The notes below the pieces were generated by a model, which was not told the DNA's origin, made no database searches, and worked only from the letters and a program-made list of their open reading frames with translations. From Falsihalocynthiibacter halioticoli (GTDB lineage Bacteria > Pseudomonadota > Alphaproteobacteria > Rhodobacterales > Rhodobacteraceae), in NCBI RefSeq assembly GCF_025802015.1, contig NZ_JAOYFC010000002.1:434001-498000 (forward strand): a DNA stretch of 64,000 bases, read 5' to 3'. The translations under genes and the position numbers were made by a program. Position 1 is the stretch's first letter. The number at the start of each line of letters is the position of its first letter. Of the stretch, positions 60,470 through 64,000 are shown in pieces.

Positions 60470-61593
60470 GTGACCTTCCAGAGCCGGATCGCATTGCTGG
60501 CGCGCCCCATCCGCGTGAGACAACAAAACTGCTGGGTCAGGCAAAGGCAGAGGCAGCATTTCTGGAGGCCTTCAACACGGGCCGCATGCATCATGGCTGG
60601 CTCATTACTGGACCGCGTGGCGTTGGAAAATCCACACTGGCATGGCGCATTGCGCGCTTCCTGATTGCGCAACCGCCCGCAGGCGATGATAGCGGTTTGT
60701 TTGGCGACGCGCCCCCTGCCCCAACAAGTTTGGATATCAGCTCCGATCATCCCGTCTCACAACGTATTGCGGCGCTCTCCGAACCGCAGCTATTCCTTTT
60801 ACGTCGCGCCGCGAATGACAAAGGTGACGGGCTGAAAACGGTTATTACCGTCGACGAAGTGCGGCGGCTGAAATCCTTTCTGTCGCTTTCGGCAACTGAT
60901 GGTGGGCGCCGCGTCGTGATTGTTGATGCCGCCGACGAGATGAACGTATCCGCCGCCAACGCACTCCTAAAATTGCTTGAGGAGCCGCCAGATGACACGA
61001 TCCTTTTATTAGTCAGCCACCAGCCCAGCGGTTTGCTCCCAACAATAAAATCGCGCTGCCGAGAATTGCGCTGCACGCCGCTTTCGCCCGATGACTTGGC
61101 AACGGCTCTGGCCACTGCGGGTGTTGAGGAGATTTCCGACCCGACAGTTCTGGCTGCGCTGGCAGCAGGAAGCGTTGGCGAGGCAATGCGCCTTGTGACG
61201 CTGGGTGGGCACCAGATATACCAGACATTGTGCGATCTGTTTCATGCTGCCCCCGGCCTTGACCGCCCGCGCGCGCTCGCCATGGCCGAAAGCGCCGTTG
61301 GCAAGAAGAATGCCGAACGCTATGAGTTACTGCTGGATATGTTTGACCTGTTCCTTAGCCGTATGGCGCGCGCTGGCGTATCGGGGCCGCCTGTGATTGA
61401 GGCCGCTAAGGGCGAAATCGCGCTCTTCGCCAAGCTCGCGCCAACCCCGCGACACGGCAGGAGATGGGCCGAATTACAGCAAAGCCTGAGCGCGCGCGTT
61501 CGACATGGTCGTGCAGTTAACCTTGACCCTGCGGCGCTCATCCTTGATATGCTTTTAAAGATGGACCAAACGGCGGCTGAAGTGGCGGCCTGA
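60466..61593 (+). CDS. holB: DNA polymerase III subunit delta' (clamp loader)
   Basis: A 375-residue AAA+ clamp-loader subunit. P-loop GPRGVGKSTLAWRIA, KTVITVDEVRRLKSFLSL, Walker B region RRVVIVDAADEMNVSAANALLKLLEEPP and sensor 1/arginine-finger SRCREL. It is the delta' subunit that opens and loads the beta clamp. It overlaps tmk by 4 bp, and tatD starts 19 bp later. Confidence 0.93.
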   Translation: MSDLPEPDRIAGAPHPRETTKLLGQAKAEAAFLEAFNTGRMHHGWLITGPRGVGKSTLAWRIARFLIAQPPAGDDSGLFGDAPPAPTSLDISSDHPVSQRIAALSEPQLFLLRRAANDKGDGLKTVITVDEVRRLKSFLSLSATDGGRRVVIVDAADEMNVSAANALLKLLEEPPDDTILLLVSHQPSGLLPTIKSRCRELRCTPLSPDDLATALATAGVEEISDPTVLAALAAGSVGEAMRLVTLGGHQIYQTLCDLFHAAPGLDRPRALAMAESAVGKKNAERYELLLDMFDLFLSRMARAGVSGPPVIEAAKGEIALFAKLAPTPRHGRRWAELQQSLSARVRHGRAVNLDPAALILDMLLKMDQTAAEVAA

Positions 61594-61612
61594 TCGCAAT
61601 AACGGACACGAC

Positions 61613-62410
61613 ATGACGCCAAGGTTTACGGATAGCCATTGCCACCTCGATTTCCCTGATTTCGCTGAAGAATTGCCGCAAGTTGTAGAACGCGCCAAAG
61701 AAGCTGGCGTAGCGCGCATGGTGTCAATCTGTACCCGATTGCGTAACGCGGATCAGGTGCGCAACATTGCCGAGGCGTATGACGAAGTTTTCTGGGCCGG
61801 CGGGACGCACCCGATGAGTGCCGCCGAAGAGCCGATGGCAACAGTTGATGATCTTGTTGAGTTGGCGAAGCACCCGAAATTTGTCGGCATTGGCGAAACT
61901 GGACTTGATTATCATTACACCGCCGAAAGCAAAGACGTGCAGCAAGAGAGCCTTCGCATTCATATCGATGCAGCACGGGAAACGGGCCTGCCTCTAATCA
62001 TCCACGCCCGCGCAGCCGATGAAGATATGGCGCGCATTTTGAGCGAAGAGTACGCAAACGGGTCCTATTCCTGTGTTATGCATTGCTTCTCTAGCTCGGC
62101 AGAGCTTGCCCGTGCGGCGATCGATCTTGGGTTTTATCTGTCCATGTCCGGCATTGCGACATTCCCCCGCTCGAGCGAATTGCGCGAGATATTCGCTGCG
62201 GCACCCGTTGATCGTATCCTTGTCGAAACCGACGCCCCATATCTTGCCCCACCGCCCCATCGCGGCAAACGAAACGAGCCCGCCTATAGTGCGCTCACTG
62301 GCGCTGTTGGCGCGGAGGTATTCGGCTTGTCGGTTGAGGAATTTGCCGCACAAACCGAACAAAACTTCGAGCGGCTATTCACAAAAGCTGCGGAGTGGCG
62401 CGCGGCATGA
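61613..62410 (+). CDS. tatD: TatD-family metal-dependent deoxyribonuclease
   Basis: A 265-residue TIM-barrel hydrolase with metal ligands in DSHCHLDF, GIGETGLDYHY, IIHARAADED, MHCFSSSAEL and VETDAPYLAPPPHRGKRNEP. TatD proteins degrade DNA, and bacterial copies commonly follow holB. The stop overlaps the next start by 4 bp (ATGA). Confidence 0.93.
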   Translation: MTPRFTDSHCHLDFPDFAEELPQVVERAKEAGVARMVSICTRLRNADQVRNIAEAYDEVFWAGGTHPMSAAEEPMATVDDLVELAKHPKFVGIGETGLDYHYTAESKDVQQESLRIHIDAARETGLPLIIHARAADEDMARILSEEYANGSYSCVMHCFSSSAELARAAIDLGFYLSMSGIATFPRSSELREIFAAAPVDRILVETDAPYLAPPPHRGKRNEPAYSALTGAVGAEVFGLSVEEFAAQTEQNFERLFTKAAEWRAA

Positions 62411-63204
62411 GTTATCGCTTCACCATATTGGGCTGTGGCTCTTCTGGTGGTGTGCCACGCCTTGGCGGCAATTGGGGTGAATGCGATCCTGCCAACCCCA
62501 AAAACCGTCGCCAACGTTGCTCTATGCTGGTGGAACGTATCGGGCCAAACGGTATCACCCGTGCGCTGATCGATACCTCTCCTGACATGCGCGCGCAGCT
62601 ACTTGCCGCAGACGTTGGCACGCTAGACGGCGTGGTGTTCACCCACCAACACGCCGATCACATGCACGGGCTCGATGACATCCGCCAGATCGTTTTCAAC
62701 ACCCGCATCCGCATGCCCGTTTGGGCGGATAGCGACACAACAGAGGCGCTTATCTCGCGGTTTGGCTATGCCTTCGTACAGCCCAAAGGTAGCGATTACC
62801 CTCCGATTTGCGAACTCAACGCGATTGGAGACGATCCGTTTTCTGTTTCTGGCGCTGGCGGTGAAATTACGTTCCTGCCCCTTCCTGTCATCCACGGACG
62901 GATTGATGCGCTTGGCTTCCGCATTGAAGATCTCGCATATATTCCCGATGTGTCCGACATGCCCGAACAAACGTGGGACCGGCTTCAAGGGCTTGAGTTA
63001 TTAGTGCTGGACGCGTTGCGCCGCAAACCACATCCAAGCCATATCCATCTTGAAAAATCGCTTGAATGGATTGCGAAAGTGGCGCCTCAAAACGCGGTGC
63101 TCACGAACATGCACATCGATCTGGACTACGAGACTCTACGCAACGAACTGCCCGAACATATTGCACCCGCCTTTGACGGGATGGTGCTGACTCTGGAGAG
63201 TTAG
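62407..63204 (+). CDS. PhnP-like metallo-beta-lactamase-fold hydrolase
   Basis: A 265-residue MBL-fold protein. Conserved: LGCGSSGGVPRLGGNWG at the N-terminus, LIDTSPDMRAQLLA, metal motif FTHQHADHMHGLDDIR and LPVIHGRIDALGFRIE, LVLDALRRKPHPSHIHLE, NMHIDLDY. This is the PhnP-type phosphodiesterase group, usually downstream of tatD in alphaproteobacteria. ATG 62407 (MSYRFTIL) is chosen over 62395 because it gives the ATGA overlap with tatD. Confidence 0.9.
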   Translation: MSYRFTILGCGSSGGVPRLGGNWGECDPANPKNRRQRCSMLVERIGPNGITRALIDTSPDMRAQLLAADVGTLDGVVFTHQHADHMHGLDDIRQIVFNTRIRMPVWADSDTTEALISRFGYAFVQPKGSDYPPICELNAIGDDPFSVSGAGGEITFLPLPVIHGRIDALGFRIEDLAYIPDVSDMPEQTWDRLQGLELLVLDALRRKPHPSHIHLEKSLEWIAKVAPQNAVLTNMHIDLDYETLRNELPEHIAPAFDGMVLTLES

Positions 63205-64000
63205 GTGCAAGCGGCGCTCCACGTCACCCTCCCCGTCTTCCTGATTATCGGAGCTGGGTATCTCGTTGTTTGGCGCAATCTTTTCTCCGACCGCGATGTC
63301 GACGCCCTGATGACCTTCACCCAGAAGTTCGCAATCCCTTGTTTGCTCTTCTCGGTAATTTCGACTTTGGATCTCGCCGCGACAATCAACTTTGGATTGC
63401 TGGCCAGTTTTTATACCGGCGCGACGGTTAGTTTTTTGGCCGGAATTTACGGAGCGCGTCTATTATTTGGCCGCCCTTGGCAAGATTGCGTAGCTATCGG
63501 ATTTTGCGGGCTGTTCTCCAATCTGGTGCTGCTCGGGCTGCCGATAACCGAGCGAGCCTTTGGGCCAGACTCATTAAGCGCCAACTATGCAATTATCGCG
63601 TTTCACTCCCCGTTTTGCTATGCGGTTGGCATTACAGTCATGGAATTTGTTCGCAACAAAAAGAGCGGTGTGATTTCAACGCTTGGTTCGGTTCTGAAAG
63701 CGATTTTCAGCAATGCCTTGGTCATCGGGATCATGCTCGGTCTCGCGACGAACCTACTTGATATCCCTGTTCCGCGAATGGTCTATGAGGCAACCGATTT
63801 GATCGCGAGAGCCGCCCTTCCCGCCGCGTTGTTCGGCCTTGGCGGCGTTCTGTTTCGTTACAAACCCGAAGGCGATATGCGGGTTATCCTCTATGCGATT
63901 TCTCTATCTCTGGTCCTTCATCCGGCGATCACCTTCACACTTGGAAATTGGTTCGAGCTACCAGACGCAAGCCTGCGTTCCGCCACGTTGGCCGCAGCGA
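63205..64000 (+). CDS. AEC-family permease, 5' part (runs off window)
   Basis: The first ~265 residues of an auxin efflux carrier (AEC) family permease. It starts with GTG 63205 directly after the preceding stop and stays open to the end of the window. The translation begins VQAALHVTLPVFLIIGAGYL, includes TQKFAIPCLLFSVIST and GFCGLFSNLVLLGLPITERAFG, and shows about eight hydrophobic helices, as expected for malonate/auxin-carrier-like exporters. The gene is cut at its 3' end. Substrate unknown. Confidence 0.82.
   Translation, partial: MQAALHVTLPVFLIIGAGYLVVWRNLFSDRDVDALMTFTQKFAIPCLLFSVISTLDLAATINFGLLASFYTGATVSFLAGIYGARLLFGRPWQDCVAIGFCGLFSNLVLLGLPITERAFGPDSLSANYAIIAFHSPFCYAVGITVMEFVRNKKSGVISTLGSVLKAIFSNALVIGIMLGLATNLLDIPVPRMVYEATDLIARAALPAALFGLGGVLFRYKPEGDMRVILYAISLSLVLHPAITFTLGNWFELPDASLRSATLAAA

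Noticed and set aside
1..64000. Further CRISPR arrays, rRNA genes or riboswitches
   Set aside because: No repeat-spacer pattern, rRNA-like sequence or recognisable riboswitch core was seen by eye on either strand; short or diverged cases could have been missed.

Overview
The window looks like the chromosome of a marine-type alphaproteobacterium of the Rhodobacteraceae (Roseobacter group). The basis is a complete NepR/EcfG/PhyR general stress locus, the block SPOR protein / D-Ala-D-Ala carboxypeptidase / tmk / holB / tatD / metallo-hydrolase, and moderate-to-high GC. It has three parts: a chromosomal stress and envelope region (1 to about 23.1 kb), a tRNA-Ser-integrated genomic island (about 23.15 to 57.44 kb), and conserved chromosomal housekeeping genes (57.4 to 64 kb).

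Left chromosomal part. After the end of a TRAP permease gene come a HbpS/GlcG-like gene, a cupin and a permease, then a dense general stress response (GSR) region. Its core is nepR-ecfG-sensor kinase on the minus strand and divergent phyR on the plus strand. Six near-identical EcfG-type promoters (GGAACC-like, 15 nt, CGTT) can be read by eye. They precede a phospholipase D gene, two very small membrane proteins, csbD, the nepR operon itself and an MscS channel gene. Around them lie DUF883/holin/DUF3618/YihY/AI-2E envelope genes, an MgtC protein, three MscS-type channels (one fused to a BON domain), an FNT transporter, an MFS transporter, an ExoD-like protein and a LOV-domain histidine kinase. 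The ecfG-linked kinase keeps its histidine motif but its ATPase domain looks degenerate, whereas the LOV kinase looks intact.

Island. A 15-bp direct repeat (ATGGCGGAGGAGGTG) lies at 23147 and again at the 3' end of an intact tRNA-Ser(UGA) at 57424. It brackets 34.3 kb that starts with a BREX system and ends with a tyrosine integrase next to the tRNA. A second 19-bp repeat containing paired TACCACA motifs lies just inside each end and probably marks integrase arm sites. Cargo from left to right: brxR-brxA-brxB-brxC-pglX-pglZ-brxL (type 1 order); a convergent three-gene operon (membrane/coiled-coil protein with a possible PD-(D/E)xK nuclease core, a HAD + phosphoribosyltransferase + zinc ribbon fusion, and a DprA/SLOG protein) that I regard as a candidate undescribed defence or nucleotide-signalling system; a 4.2-kb metabolic cassette (SDR, LLM oxidoreductase, CmcJ-like, DUF1330, LysR) between two collinear 729-bp repeats that each encode a 210-residue tyrosine recombinase; an AraC regulator and a DUF1254 protein; an IS1182-family element; and a satellite-like replication/integration module (DUF3987 helicase-like protein, zinc-finger/Toprim primase, AlpA-like HTH, an unknown protein coupled to the integrase, integrase). 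No phage structural gene and no relaxase was seen.

Right chromosomal part. tRNA-Ser is followed by a SPOR lipoprotein, dacA-like, tmk, holB, tatD, a PhnP-like hydrolase and an AEC permease that runs off the window; most of these junctions overlap by four bases, as in one operon.
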